From positions 338,501 through 402,500 of the forward strand of contig NZ_CP043311.1 of NCBI RefSeq assembly GCF_008807375.1: 64,000 nucleotides of DNA, given 5' to 3'. This DNA comes from Pseudomonas lalkuanensis. Lineage in GTDB: Bacteria; Pseudomonadota; Gammaproteobacteria; Pseudomonadales; Pseudomonadaceae. Position 1 is the stretch's first letter. The number at the start of each line of letters is the position of its first letter. The notes below the pieces were generated by a model. The model was not told the origin of the DNA, did not search any database, and worked only from the letters and a program-made list of their open reading frames with translations. Position numbers and translations under genes: made by a program. Positions 9,301 to 18,037 of this stretch are shown here, piece by piece.

Positions 9301-12300
9301 GTGCGCCGCGCTTTCCACACCCTCAAGGGCAGTGGACGCATGGTGCGTGCGCTGATCATCGGCGAGCTGTCCTGGTCGGTCGAGAACCTGCTGAACCGCG
9401 TACTGGACCGCAGCATCGAAACCGACGAGCCGGTGTATCAGGTGGTCCAGGATGTGGTGGACCTGCTGCCCACCCTGGTCGAGGAGTACGCCGCCAAGGC
9501 CCAGCGCCAGCGCGACGACGTCGACCTGCTGGCCGCCACGGCCCATGCCCTGGCCAAGGGGCAGAGCCTCCCAAAATCTGAAGCCCCGGGTTCAGAGCAG
9601 GCCGTCGAGCCCGCGGGCGAGCCGCATGCTCCTGTCATCACCGAAACCGGTGAGGCCATGGACCCGCAGTTGCTGGAAATCTTCCGCAACGAGGCGGAGC
9701 TGCACCTGGAAACCCTCGCCGGCTTCGTCAAGGCGTGCGACCAGGAGTTGCCCCAGGCGGTCAATGATGACCTCCAGCGTGCCCTGCACACCCTCAAGGG
9801 CAGTGCGCACATGGCCGGCATCATGCCCATCGCCGAAATCGCCACGCCGCTGGAAAAGCTGGCCAAGGAATACAAGACCAACCTGCTCAGCATCGACCTG
9901 TCCGAGGCCGGGCTGCTGCATGAGGCGCTGAACCTGCTGCGCCAGGGCGTGGCCCAGCTGGACAGCACGCCGCTGGCGCCGGTACCCGGTACCGAGGCGC
10001 TGCTGGAGCGGATCCGGAAGCTGCATCAGGACCGCCTGGACGCCGCCAACGCCGCGCGCCGAGACGACAAGGGCGAGACCCGCGATCCGCAGATGATCTC
10101 CCTGTTCCTGGCCGAGGGCATGGACATCCTGCTGGACGCCGAAGACCTGCTGCACCGCTGGCGCGAGCACCCGGCCGAGCGCCAGGAGCTGGGCGCACTG
10201 CTGGAAGAACTGACCACCCTCGGCCGTGGCGCCGAGATGGCCGAGCTGCCGCAGATCGAAGACCTCTGCGAAGCTCTGCTGGATGTCTATGGCGCAGTCG
10301 ATGAAGGCAGCCTGCCGGTCAGCGAGCGCTTCTTCGACGAAGCCGAAACGGCCCACGAGGCCCTGATCGGCATGATGGACCAGGTGGCCGCTGCGCTGGA
10401 GGTCACGCCTCAGCCCGAGCGCGCCCAGGCCCTGCGTGACCTGTTGCAGGACGTGGTGGACCCGGCGGCCCTGGCGCTGCTGGAGCCCGGCATCCCGGAC
10501 CTGGAAATCCAGGAGCTGGACGCGGACGCCGCCGACTGGGCGCCGGCCGCCGACAGCCCGCCGCTTCCCGAACCGGTGGAAGAACCGCAGGTGCTGGAGG
10601 ATGTCGCGCTGCCGGAACTGGCGTCCTTCGACCCCGAGGAACTGCCAGAGGCTGAGCCGCTGGACCAGGTTCCGGCCACGCTGGACGAAGAAATGGTGTC
10701 CATCTTCCTCGAAGAGGCGGTGGATATCCTCGACAGCGCGGGCAAGGCCCTGGAACGCTGGCTGGGCGAGCCGGGCAACAACCCGGCGCTGCTGGCCCTG
10801 CAACGTGACCTGCACACCCTGAAGGGCGGTGCGCGCATGGCCGAAATCCGCCCCATCGGCGATCTCGCCCACGAGCTGGAGTCCCTTTACGAAGGGTTGG
10901 TGGATCGTCGTTACAGCCATTCGCCGCGTCTCGCCGGCCTGCTGCAGGCCAGCCATGACTGCCTGGCTTCGCTGCTGGAACAGCTCCAGGCGCGCCGTGC
11001 CCTGTCCGATCCGCTGCAGCTGATCCAGGACATCCGTGGCTTCCGTCAGGGTGGTGCGCAGAGCCTGTCGGCCGCTGTGGTGCAGCCGCTGCCCGAGTCA
11101 GAAGCTTTCGACGCGCTGGACTTCGAGTCGGAGGGCGGCGCTGACCTGGGCGATTCGCCGGAGGCCGCCAACGATGGGCAGCCGGAGGAAGACGATGAAG
11201 TCCTCACCGAGCTTGTCGTCGATGTGCCCGAGGCCGATTCGCCAGCACGTCGAGTCGTCGAAGAGCCGGCCGCCTACGTCGTGCCCCAGGCTTTCGACAG
11301 CGACCAGGACCCGGAACTGGTGGAAATCTTCCTCGAGGAAGGTTTCGACATCCTTGATAGCGCCGGCGCCGCCCTGCAGCGCTGGATCGAGGACCCGGAC
11401 AACAGCCTCGAAATCGAAGCCCTGCAGCGTGACCTGCACACCCTCAAGGGCGGTGCGCGGATGGCCGAGATCGGTCCCATCGGCGATCTCGCCCACGAGC
11501 TGGAATTCCTTTACGAAGGCCTCTGCGGTGGTCGCCTGCGCGCCAGCCCGGCGCTGTTCGGCCTGCTGCAGGCCTGCCAGGACCGCCTGAGCGAAATGCT
11601 CGACGCGGTGCGCGCGCGCGGTCCGTTGCCGGATGGAAAGGCACTGGTCGACGCCATCAAGCACTGGCGCGCCAATCCCAGCGAACAGCTGAGCATGCCC
11701 ACCGCCGTGCACTTGCAGCCGGTGGTCGAGGGCGAACTGGAGGCCGTGGCCGAGGCGGACATCCTCGATATCTTCCTGGAAGAGGCCGATGACCTGCTGG
11801 AGTCCATGGAAGTCGCCATCGGCCGCTGGGAAGAGGCTCGCGACGACGGCGCCCACGTGGACGAGCTGCTGCGCGTGCTGCACACCCTCAAGGGCGGTGC
11901 GCGACTGGCCGGGCAGAAACGCCTGGGCGACCTCACCCACGACCTGGAACAACACCTGGTCGAGGCGCAGCAACAGGGCGCGCCCTGGCCGGAAAGCCTG
12001 TTCCTCGACGTGCAGTCGGGCTACGAAGGCCTGCAGGCGGAACTGGAAGAGCTGCGCCAGCAACTCGACCGGAGCCTGGCCGAAGAGCTGCCGGCGCCTA
12101 CCCCGGCGCCGGGCCAGGCGGAACTGCCCCAACTGGCGGCGCCGATAGTCGCGGCCAGCGTTCAGCCCCTGGTGGTTGGCCAGGAGCGCGTGCTGCCCTT
12201 CGTCCAGCGGGCTCGTGAAGCCGCCCAGGAAGCCGCTGCCCGCCGCGCCCCGCAGGAACTGGTGAAAGTGCCCGCGGAGCTGCTCGAAGGCCTGGTCAAC

Positions 12301-14091
12301 CTGGCCGGTGAGACCTCCATCTTCCGTGGTCGTGTGGAACAGCAGGTCAGCGACTTCAGCTTCACCCTGAGCGAGATGGAAGCCACCATCGAGCGGGTGC
12401 GCGACCAGCTGCGCCGTCTCGATACCGAGACCCAGGCGCAGATTCTCAGCCGCTACCAGGCCGAGGCCGAGCGCGCCGGCTACGAGGACTTCGACCCGCT
12501 GGAAATGGACCGTCACTCGCAGCTGCAGCAGTTGTCGCGGGCGCTGTTCGAATCCGCGTCCGACTTGCTCGACCTCAAGGAAACCCTGGCGGCGAAGAAC
12601 CGCGACGCGGAAACCCTGCTGCTGCAACAGGCACGGGTGAACACCGAGTTGCAGGAAGGCCTGATGCGTACCCGCATGGTGCCCTTCGACCGCCTCGTGC
12701 CGCGTCTGCGCCGCATCGTCCGGCAGGTGGCCAGCGAACTCGACAAACAAGTGGAATTCGTCGTCGGCAACGCCGAAGGCGAAATGGACCGTACCGTGCT
12801 GGAGCGCATGGTGGCGCCGCTGGAACACATGCTGCGCAACGCGGTCGACCACGGCATCGAGAATGCCGAGGCTCGCCGTGCCGCCGGTAAATCGGAGAGC
12901 GGCACCATTCGCCTGAATCTCGGCCGCGAGGGTGGGGACATCGTCCTGACCCTGGCTGATGACGGCGCCGGGATCAAGTTCGAAGCGGTGCGCCGCAAGG
13001 CCATCGAGCGCGGCATGATGGACGCCGAATCCGACCTGTCGGACCACGAAATCCTGCAGTTCATTCTCGAACCGGGTTTCTCCACCGCCGACAAGGTCAC
13101 CCAGATTTCCGGCCGTGGCGTCGGCATGGACGTGGTGCATTCCGAAGTGAAACAGCTCGGCGGCACCATGAGCATCGACTCGACGCCGGGCGAGGGCAGC
13201 CGCTTCCTCATCCGCCTGCCGTTCACCGTGTCGGTGAACCGTGCACTGATGGTGCTCTCCGGCGAGGACCTCTACGCCATCCCGCTGAACACCATCGAAG
13301 GTATCGTGCGGGTGTCGCCCTACGAGCTGGAAACCTACTACCAGCCGGACGCACCGCGCTTCGAGTACGCCGGGCAGAACTACGAGCTGAAGTACCTGGG
13401 CGACCTGCTGGGCAACGGCCAGCAGCCCAAGCTGGTGGGCCAGAGCCTGCCGCTGCCGGTGATCCTGGTGCGCTCTTCCGAGCACGCCGTGGCCGTGCAG
13501 GTGGACGCCCTGGTAGGTTCCCGCGAAATCGTGGTGAAGAGCCTCGGCGCGCAGTTCGCCGGGGTCCACGGCATTTCCGGCGCGACCATCCTCGGTGACG
13601 GCCGGGTGGTGGTGATCCTCGACCTGTTGGCGACCATCCGTTCGCGTCACGCGCACCTGGTGCAGCCGCTGCCGCGTTCGGCCAACGTCAACCTGCTGCC
13701 TGCCGAGGTGGACGTGGAGCGTCCACCGCTGGTGATGGTGGTGGACGACTCGGTGACCGTACGCAAGGTCACCAGCCGCCTGCTGGAGCGCAACGGCATG
13801 AACGTGCTCACCGCCAAGGACGGGGTGGACGCCATCGCCCTGCTGCAGGAGCAGCGTCCGGACATCATGCTGCTGGACATCGAAATGCCGCGCATGGACG
13901 GCTTCGAAGTGGCGACCCTGGTGCGCCACGACGAACGCCTGAAGGACCTGCCGATCATCATGATCACCTCGCGTACCGGCGAGAAACACCGCGAGCGCGC
14001 CATGGCCATCGGCGTCAATGACTACCTGGGCAAGCCCTATCAGGAGTCCTTGCTGCTCGAAACCATCCAGCATCTGGTCAAACGGACATGA
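6337..14091 (+). CDS. chpA: Hybrid chemotaxis histidine kinase ChpA (PilL) with multiple phosphotransfer domains
   Basis: ChpA is the giant CheA-like kinase of type IV pilus chemosensing, here 2584 residues. In order: an N-terminal FimL-like half with phosphotransfer-like helices (H49 in YIHQVQGT; T476 in LLTQARGG), an acidic Pro/Ala-rich linker at about 540-955 with a 44-residue duplication, then Hpt modules with H994, H1151, a Thr-bearing module (T1293), H1493, H1701 and H1849. A CheA dimerisation/kinase core follows (N-box N2168, DDGAGIK at 2208-2214, GRGVGMD at 2259-2265), then a CheW-like domain (about 2300-2440) and a receiver (D2470/D2471, phosphoacceptor D2514, K2566). The stop overlaps chpB by four bases. 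P. aeruginosa ChpA is slightly shorter (about 2470), and the linker explains at least part of the difference. Confidence 0.98.
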   Translation: MTDRHDYVALEWVKGEIAETLKQARQALEDFVENPQDPTRMRFCLTYIHQVQGTLQMVEFYGAALLAEEMERLAQALMEGRAANRGEALEVLMQAILQLPPYLDRIQSARRDLPMVLLPLLNDLRAARGDNLLSETSLFAPDLSSVLPALSMDTLARMRTADLPVLLRKLRQMLQTALVGVIRNQDLATNLGYMARVFARLESLCQDAPLGPLWQIASGLVEGLANGSVVNGSSVRNLLRQVDKELKRLLEEGADGFNQAAPEELVKNLLFYIAKAPAQSPRIRALKERYRLDEALPDTAVVDEERARLAGPDRDAMRSVVTALCEELVRVKDSLDLFVRSDRSGVTELDSLLPPLKQIADTLAVLGFGQPRRVILDQIDVIHGLSLGQRDPSDAVLMDVAGALLYVEATLAGMVGPAEPGVAEESHLPTTDVAQIHQLVIKEARNGLEQAKDAIIEFIASQWNHEHLARVPELLTQARGGMAMIPLPRAAALLDACNRYILEQLLARKAVPNWQSLDTLADAITSVEYYLERLSEDHAAQGDLILDVAEESLGALGYPLQEKPSILDRVEEEEAPAPLADPLQEIEVLAAEESELHQHLDPEDEPEAVMPQAADLELADDGLDSQAPLEPPQLAEAPAAEGDLLVSDDNWSLGELDAEPAAESIDLSLDAPLELAEATVAPAAEGDLLVSDDNWSLGELDAEPAAESIDLSLDMPLELTAAAAPLADDNSWSLDDLTADAADLVTEPALDTPAKPEAIASLELESALLPEGEALPGLDLDELENLPAETEVPVAGDDELLNLSLDEPLEFDEGQPLPSFDLADLEELPPALPGDPPALDMPLENFDTLPSLDFDELDSLPGAEPVAELDALNLDDLPAPLEWDEAALAELGLPEVELPSALLEEPVVEPAAERPLSLAEVMAAPVPAFNPPAREVPPSLLPPPADEEPVDDELQEVFIEEAGEVLETLSEYLPRWRADSNDRDSLGEVRRAFHTLKGSGRMVRALIIGELSWSVENLLNRVLDRSIETDEPVYQVVQDVVDLLPTLVEEYAAKAQRQRDDVDLLAATAHALAKGQSLPKSEAPGSEQAVEPAGEPHAPVITETGEAMDPQLLEIFRNEAELHLETLAGFVKACDQELPQAVNDDLQRALHTLKGSAHMAGIMPIAEIATPLEKLAKEYKTNLLSIDLSEAGLLHEALNLLRQGVAQLDSTPLAPVPGTEALLERIRKLHQDRLDAANAARRDDKGETRDPQMISLFLAEGMDILLDAEDLLHRWREHPAERQELGALLEELTTLGRGAEMAELPQIEDLCEALLDVYGAVDEGSLPVSERFFDEAETAHEALIGMMDQVAAALEVTPQPERAQALRDLLQDVVDPAALALLEPGIPDLEIQELDADAADWAPAADSPPLPEPVEEPQVLEDVALPELASFDPEELPEAEPLDQVPATLDEEMVSIFLEEAVDILDSAGKALERWLGEPGNNPALLALQRDLHTLKGGARMAEIRPIGDLAHELESLYEGLVDRRYSHSPRLAGLLQASHDCLASLLEQLQARRALSDPLQLIQDIRGFRQGGAQSLSAAVVQPLPESEAFDALDFESEGGADLGDSPEAANDGQPEEDDEVLTELVVDVPEADSPARRVVEEPAAYVVPQAFDSDQDPELVEIFLEEGFDILDSAGAALQRWIEDPDNSLEIEALQRDLHTLKGGARMAEIGPIGDLAHELEFLYEGLCGGRLRASPALFGLLQACQDRLSEMLDAVRARGPLPDGKALVDAIKHWRANPSEQLSMPTAVHLQPVVEGELEAVAEADILDIFLEEADDLLESMEVAIGRWEEARDDGAHVDELLRVLHTLKGGARLAGQKRLGDLTHDLEQHLVEAQQQGAPWPESLFLDVQSGYEGLQAELEELRQQLDRSLAEELPAPTPAPGQAELPQLAAPIVAASVQPLVVGQERVLPFVQRAREAAQEAAARRAPQELVKVPAELLEGLVNLAGETSIFRGRVEQQVSDFSFTLSEMEATIERVRDQLRRLDTETQAQILSRYQAEAERAGYEDFDPLEMDRHSQLQQLSRALFESASDLLDLKETLAAKNRDAETLLLQQARVNTELQEGLMRTRMVPFDRLVPRLRRIVRQVASELDKQVEFVVGNAEGEMDRTVLERMVAPLEHMLRNAVDHGIENAEARRAAGKSESGTIRLNLGREGGDIVLTLADDGAGIKFEAVRRKAIERGMMDAESDLSDHEILQFILEPGFSTADKVTQISGRGVGMDVVHSEVKQLGGTMSIDSTPGEGSRFLIRLPFTVSVNRALMVLSGEDLYAIPLNTIEGIVRVSPYELETYYQPDAPRFEYAGQNYELKYLGDLLGNGQQPKLVGQSLPLPVILVRSSEHAVAVQVDALVGSREIVVKSLGAQFAGVHGISGATILGDGRVVVILDLLATIRSRHAHLVQPLPRSANVNLLPAEVDVERPPLVMVVDDSVTVRKVTSRLLERNGMNVLTAKDGVDAIALLQEQRPDIMLLDIEMPRMDGFEVATLVRHDERLKDLPIIMITSRTGEKHRERAMAIGVNDYLGKPYQESLLLETIQHLVKRT
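8248..8511 (+). repeat. 132-bp tandem duplication inside chpA
   Basis: Two adjacent 132-bp (44-codon) units, 8248-8379 and 8380-8511, share a block of about 100 bp differing by a single silent base, followed by a diverged end. Each unit encodes EGDLLVSDDNWSLGELDAEP and AAESIDLSLD in the acidic linker. A third, degenerate WSLDDL motif follows near 8530. The near identity indicates a recent in-frame duplication. Confidence 0.9.
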
Positions 14092-15107
14092 CAGAGAAGA
14101 CTTCCGCACGCATCGCCGTGCTCGCCGACACCTCGCTGCAACGCCATGTGCTGCAGCAGGCGCTGACCGGGAATGGCTACCAGGTGGTGCTCAACAGCGA
14201 CCCCGCCCGCCTCGACGAGGAGGCCCTGGGGGCCTGCGAAACGGACCTCTGGCTGGTGGACCTGGCCCTGTCCGAAGACTCGCCCCTGGTGGACAACCTG
14301 CTGGAACACGCCAGCGCACCGGTGCTGTTCGGCGAAGGGCACGCACCTGAGCGCCATTCCGAGCACTACCCGCGCTGGGAAAGGCGCCTGTTCGGCAAAC
14401 TGAAGAAGCTGGTGGGTGATCCGGCCGTGGCGGTAGGGCCGAGCCTGGAAACGCTGCTGGCCGAGGCGCAGCGGCCGTCCCGCCTGGAACTGCCCAGGGC
14501 GCTCGCCGATACCCCGCTGGTGGCGGGCGAGCCCGCGCGTCAGGTCTGGCTGCTGGCCGCTTCCCTCGGTGGTCCGGCGGCGGTCAAGGCGTTCCTCGAC
14601 GCGTTGCCCGGCGGCCTGCCCATCGGCTTCATCTATGCCCAGCATATCGACCCCAGCTTCGAGGGCGCGCTGCCCCAGGCGGTTGGACGCCATAGCCAGT
14701 GGCACGTCAACCAGGCCCGCCATGGTGACGCCGTGCGCTGTGGTGAAGTGGTGGTGGCGCCCATCAGCCGCGAACTGAATTTCACCGACGACGGCCGCAT
14801 GCAGATGGGCGAACGCCCCTGGCCGGAACCCTACAGCCCGTCCATCGACCAGGCCATGCTCAACCTCGCCCAGCACTTCGGTGCCCAGTGCGGCGTGATC
14901 GCCTTCAGCGGCATGGGCAGCGACGGCAGTGCCGCCGCCGCCTACCTGCGCCGCCAGGGCGGGCTGATCTGGACCCAGAGCGCCGAATCATGCGCCTGTT
15001 CGAGCATGCCCGACAGCCTGCGCGAAGGTGGCTACAGCGGTTTCAGCGGCGACCCGCGCGAGCTGGCCGCCAAGCTGGTCGAACATCTGGCCGCGCAGTT
15101 CAGTTAG
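14088..15107 (+). CDS. chpB: CheB-type methylesterase ChpB
   Basis: ChpB is predicted to remove methyl groups from PilJ. The 339 residues have a receiver-like N-terminal half and a C-terminal CheB esterase domain with the catalytic triad visible as S159 (LAASLGGPAAV), H186 (AQHIDPSF) and D279 (GMGSDGSAA). The N-terminal domain has D58 in LWLVDLAL but lacks the adjacent acidic pair and the conserved KP of true receivers, so it is probably degenerate. The ATG overlaps the chpA stop (ATGA), implying translational coupling. Its TAG stop lies in the terminal repeat of a 164-bp palindromic element. Confidence 0.96.
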   Translation: MTEKTSARIAVLADTSLQRHVLQQALTGNGYQVVLNSDPARLDEEALGACETDLWLVDLALSEDSPLVDNLLEHASAPVLFGEGHAPERHSEHYPRWERRLFGKLKKLVGDPAVAVGPSLETLLAEAQRPSRLELPRALADTPLVAGEPARQVWLLAASLGGPAAVKAFLDALPGGLPIGFIYAQHIDPSFEGALPQAVGRHSQWHVNQARHGDAVRCGEVVVAPISRELNFTDDGRMQMGERPWPEPYSPSIDQAMLNLAQHFGAQCGVIAFSGMGSDGSAAAAYLRRQGGLIWTQSAESCACSSMPDSLREGGYSGFSGDPRELAAKLVEHLAAQFS

Positions 15108-15268
15108 GGGCTGTTGACGTTTCGCTCGCGGCCGCGCCGAAGCCAGTTCTTGCGCGGGGCACGGCATGAGGAGAGAGGTTTGGTTATTCCAAATGAACGA
15201 CGAATAACGCAGCACCGCGCAAAACTGGCCCGGCCCTCCGGCTCGCGCCGAAATGCCAACAGACCCTA
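15105..15268. repeat. 164-bp palindromic MITE-like intergenic element
   Basis: The segment begins TAGGGGCTGTTGACGTTTCG and ends with the near-exact inverse (reverse complement of the end: TAGGGTCTGTTGGCATTTCG). The arms continue to pair inward as GCCAGTTCTTGCGCGG against GCCAGTTTTGCGCGG, and the centre holds GGTTATTCC opposite GAATAAC. It has no coding capacity and fills the chpB-chpC gap, providing the chpB stop codon and ending 13 bases before chpC. TA at both ends and long terminal inverted repeats are typical of non-autonomous transposable elements. Confidence 0.75.
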
Positions 15269-15281
15269 GCCCAGGACTCCC

Positions 15282-15752
15282 ATGAGCCAAGCCGTTACTA
15301 CCCAGAACAGCACCGCCAGCCTCACCGGCCTGCTGCTGCCGCTGTCCGACCGTACCTTGCTGGTGCCAAACGTGGCCCTGGCTGAACTCATTCCCTACCG
15401 CGCGCCCCAGGCGACGCCGGGGCTGCCCGCCTGGCTGCTGGGGCAGGTAGCCTGGCGCGACCTGCGCCTGCCGCTGCTGTCCTTCGAAGCCGCCGCGGGC
15501 GGCGAGGTGAAAGTGGGATCGGGTGCCCGGGTGGCGGTACTCAATGCCCTCGGCGGCCGTCCTCACGTGAAGTTCATCGCCCTGCTGCTGCAAGGCATTC
15601 CCCGTTCGCTGAAGCTGGAAGACGACCTGCGCCGCGCCAATGCGCCGCTGTCGATTCTTGAGCTGGATTCGGTGCAACTGGGCACCGACGTGGCGAAGAT
15701 TCCTGACCTGATGGCCCTGGAGCAGATGCTGGCGGATGCCGGGCTGATCTGA
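15282..15752 (+). CDS. chpC: CheW-like adaptor ChpC
   Basis: A 156-residue protein made of one CheW-type domain (LTGLLLPLSDRTLLVPNVALAELIPYR...; QVAWRDLRLPLLSFEAA). It is the second adaptor of the Pil-Chp array, probably linking other receptors to ChpA. AGGA precedes the ATG. The cluster ends here: the next gene is rsmE on the opposite strand, so chpD (AraC-type) and chpE (LysE-type) known after chpC in P. aeruginosa are missing. Confidence 0.93.
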   Translation: MSQAVTTQNSTASLTGLLLPLSDRTLLVPNVALAELIPYRAPQATPGLPAWLLGQVAWRDLRLPLLSFEAAAGGEVKVGSGARVAVLNALGGRPHVKFIALLLQGIPRSLKLEDDLRRANAPLSILELDSVQLGTDVAKIPDLMALEQMLADAGLI

Positions 15753-15845
15753 GTCCAGTAGCTTGGTCCGAGCGCAGCCAGGCCCGACGTTTCTCTGGTT
15801 ATCCCGTGTGCTGGGCTGCGGGTAGCTCAGACCAGCCTACGCCAG

Positions 15846-16565
15846 CTAGAAATCGCCCCAGAGTTGCTGCGCCACGCTGAGCGCCACCACCGGCGCCGTT
15901 TCGGTGCGCAATACGCGGGGGCCCAGGCGCGCGGCATGGAAGCCGGCTGACTTCGCCGCATCCACCTCGGCCTCGGAGAGGCCGCCTTCCGGCCCGATCA
16001 GGAAAGCCAGGCTACCCGGCCGGGCATGGCTGGCCAGGGGGGCGGCCACCGGATGCAGGACCAGCTTGAGGTCGGCCTCGACCTGGCGCTGCCAGTCGGC
16101 CAAGGCGATTGGCGCATGGATGACCGGCAGCACCGAGCGGCCGCATTGCTCACAGGCGCTGATGGCGACCTGGCGCCAGTGGGCGAGGCGCTTGTCGGCG
16201 CGTTCGTCCTTCAGACGGACTTCGCAGCGCTCGCTGACAATCGGGCTGATCTCGACCGCGCCCAACTCGGTGGCTTTCTGGATCGCCCAGTCCATGCGCT
16301 CGCCGCGCGACAGGCCCTGACCCAGGTGCACCCGCAGGGCAGACTCGGCCATTCCGGCGAAGGCTTCGCGCAATTCCACCCTGACGATCTTCTTGCCCAC
16401 CTCGATCAGTTCGCCGAGGTACTCCTGCCCGGAACCGTCGAACAGCTGCACGGCATCGCCCGTGGCCAGGCGCAGGACGCGACCGATGTAGTGGGCCTGG
16501 GCTTCGGGCAGTTCGTGCTGGCCGAGGGAGAGCGGGGCGTCGATGAAAAAGCGGGAAAGGCGCAT
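15846..16565 (-). CDS. rsmE: 16S rRNA (uracil-1498-N3)-methyltransferase
   Basis: RsmE is a SPOUT-class SAM-dependent methyltransferase modifying U1498 of 16S rRNA. The 239-residue product begins MRLSRFFIDAPLSLGQHELP (PUA-like RNA-binding part) and ends with the SPOUT knot signatures LIGPEGGLSEAEVDAA and LGPRVLRTETAPVVAL. The start at 16565 is preferred over one two codons upstream since the family begins MRLSRFF; no clear ribosome-binding site precedes either. It lies downstream of bioA on the same strand. Confidence 0.96.
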   Translation of the reverse strand: MRLSRFFIDAPLSLGQHELPEAQAHYIGRVLRLATGDAVQLFDGSGQEYLGELIEVGKKIVRVELREAFAGMAESALRVHLGQGLSRGERMDWAIQKATELGAVEISPIVSERCEVRLKDERADKRLAHWRQVAISACEQCGRSVLPVIHAPIALADWQRQVEADLKLVLHPVAAPLASHARPGSLAFLIGPEGGLSEAEVDAAKSAGFHAARLGPRVLRTETAPVVALSVAQQLWGDF

Positions 16566-16630
16566 GGGCATTCGGGCAAAGGAGAGACAGGCGCGCAGTT
16601 TAAGGCCTGGCGCGCCGTCCGTGTTACCCG

Positions 16631-18037
16631 TCAGCCCGGATCGCGATGGTTCGGATGCAGGTCCACCGCCACCGGCACGCTCACTGACTCGCGGGTGGCG
16701 ATGTCGATGCCTTCGCCGGCCACCTGGGCGAGGAAGTCGATCTGTTCCTCGGTGATCACGTAGGGCGGCAGGAAATACACCACGTTGCCCAGCGGACGCA
16801 GCAGCGCGCCGCGCTCCAGGGCGTGCTGGAAGACTTTCAGGCCGCGACGTTCCTGCCAGGGGAAGGGCGTCTTGCTGGCCTTGTCCTGGACCATTTCGAT
16901 GGCCAGCACCATGCCGGTCTGGCGCACCTCCGCCACGTTCGGGTGGTCCGCCAGGTGGGCAGTGGCCGTCGCCATGCGCATGGCCAGCTTGCGGTTGGCC
17001 TCGATCACCTTGTCCTGCTCGAAGATGTCCAGGGTCGCCAGGGCGGCGGCGCAGGCCAGCGGGTTGCCGGTGTAGGTGTGCGAGTGGAGGAAGGCGCGCA
17101 GGGTCTGGTAGTCGTCGTAGAAGCCCTGGTAGACGGCCTCGGAGGTAAGCACGGCGGCCATCGGCAGGTAACCGCCGGTCAGCGCCTTGGACAGCACCAG
17201 GAAGTCCGGGGCGATGCCGGCCTGCTCGCAGGCGAACATGGTGCCGGTGCGGCCGAAGCCGACGGCGATCTCGTCGTGGATCAGGTGCACGCCATAGCGG
17301 TCGCAGGCTTCGCGCAGCAGCTTGAGGTAGACCGGGTGATACATGCGCATGCCGCCTGCGCCCTGGATCAGCGGCTCGACGATCACCGCCGCGACTTCCT
17401 CATGGTGCTCGGCGAGGGTGCGCTCCATGTGGGCGAACATGGCGCGGGAATGTTCTTCCCAGCACATGCCTTCGGGGCGCAGGAAGCAGTCCGGGCTCGG
17501 CACCTTGAGGGTGTCCAGCAGCAGCGACTTGTAGGTCTCGGTGAATAGCGCGACGTCGCCCACCGACATCGCCGCGATGGTTTCGCCGTGATAGCTGTTG
17601 GTCAGGGTGACGAAGCGTTTCTTGCGTTCCAGCCCCTGGTTGCGCCAGAAGTGGTAGCTCATCTTCAGCGCCACTTCGATGCCGGAGGAGCCGTTGTCGG
17701 CATAGAAGACCCGATCCAGGCCCTTGGGCGTGATCCTGACCAGGCGCTCGGACAGTTCCACCACTGGCTGATGGCTGAAGCCGGCAAGGATAACGTGCTC
17801 CAGCTGGTCTACCTGATCCTTGATGCGCTGGTTGATGCGTGGGTTGGCGTGGCCGAAGACGTTGACCCACCAGGAGCTGACAGCGTCCAGGTAGCGCTTG
17901 CCCTCGAAGTCCTCCAGCCAGACGCCTTCGCCACGGCGGATCGGCACCACCGGCAGGCGTTCGTGATCTTTCATCTGGGTGCAGGGGTGCCAGAGCACAG
18001 CGAGGTCGCGTTGCATCCAGTCGGCATTGAGGCCCAT
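16631..18037 (-). CDS. bioA: Adenosylmethionine-8-amino-7-oxononanoate aminotransferase
   Basis: BioA transfers the amino group of SAM to KAPA, forming 7,8-diaminopelargonate in biotin synthesis; it is PLP-dependent and cytoplasmic. The 468 residues include HPCTQMKDH near the start, the YADNGSSGIEVALKM loop, the cofactor aspartate in LIHDEIAVGFGRTGT and the Schiff-base lysine K284 in LVLSKALTGGYLPM. AGGAG precedes the ATG by eight bases. The rest of the biotin pathway is not in this window, as is usual for pseudomonads. Confidence 0.96.
   Translation of the reverse strand: MGLNADWMQRDLAVLWHPCTQMKDHERLPVVPIRRGEGVWLEDFEGKRYLDAVSSWWVNVFGHANPRINQRIKDQVDQLEHVILAGFSHQPVVELSERLVRITPKGLDRVFYADNGSSGIEVALKMSYHFWRNQGLERKKRFVTLTNSYHGETIAAMSVGDVALFTETYKSLLLDTLKVPSPDCFLRPEGMCWEEHSRAMFAHMERTLAEHHEEVAAVIVEPLIQGAGGMRMYHPVYLKLLREACDRYGVHLIHDEIAVGFGRTGTMFACEQAGIAPDFLVLSKALTGGYLPMAAVLTSEAVYQGFYDDYQTLRAFLHSHTYTGNPLACAAALATLDIFEQDKVIEANRKLAMRMATATAHLADHPNVAEVRQTGMVLAIEMVQDKASKTPFPWQERRGLKVFQHALERGALLRPLGNVVYFLPPYVITEEQIDFLAQVAGEGIDIATRESVSVPVAVDLHPNHRDPG

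Noticed and set aside
11098..14109. A 1003-codon minus-strand frame inside chpA
   Set aside because: It mirrors chpA codons (HVHLHGH-like runs) and lacks any recognisable domain or start signal; a shadow of the real gene.
16580..16616. GGCGCG/CGCGCC inverted repeat between rsmE and bioA
   Set aside because: The stem is short and has no T-run; it could be chance in GC-rich DNA.
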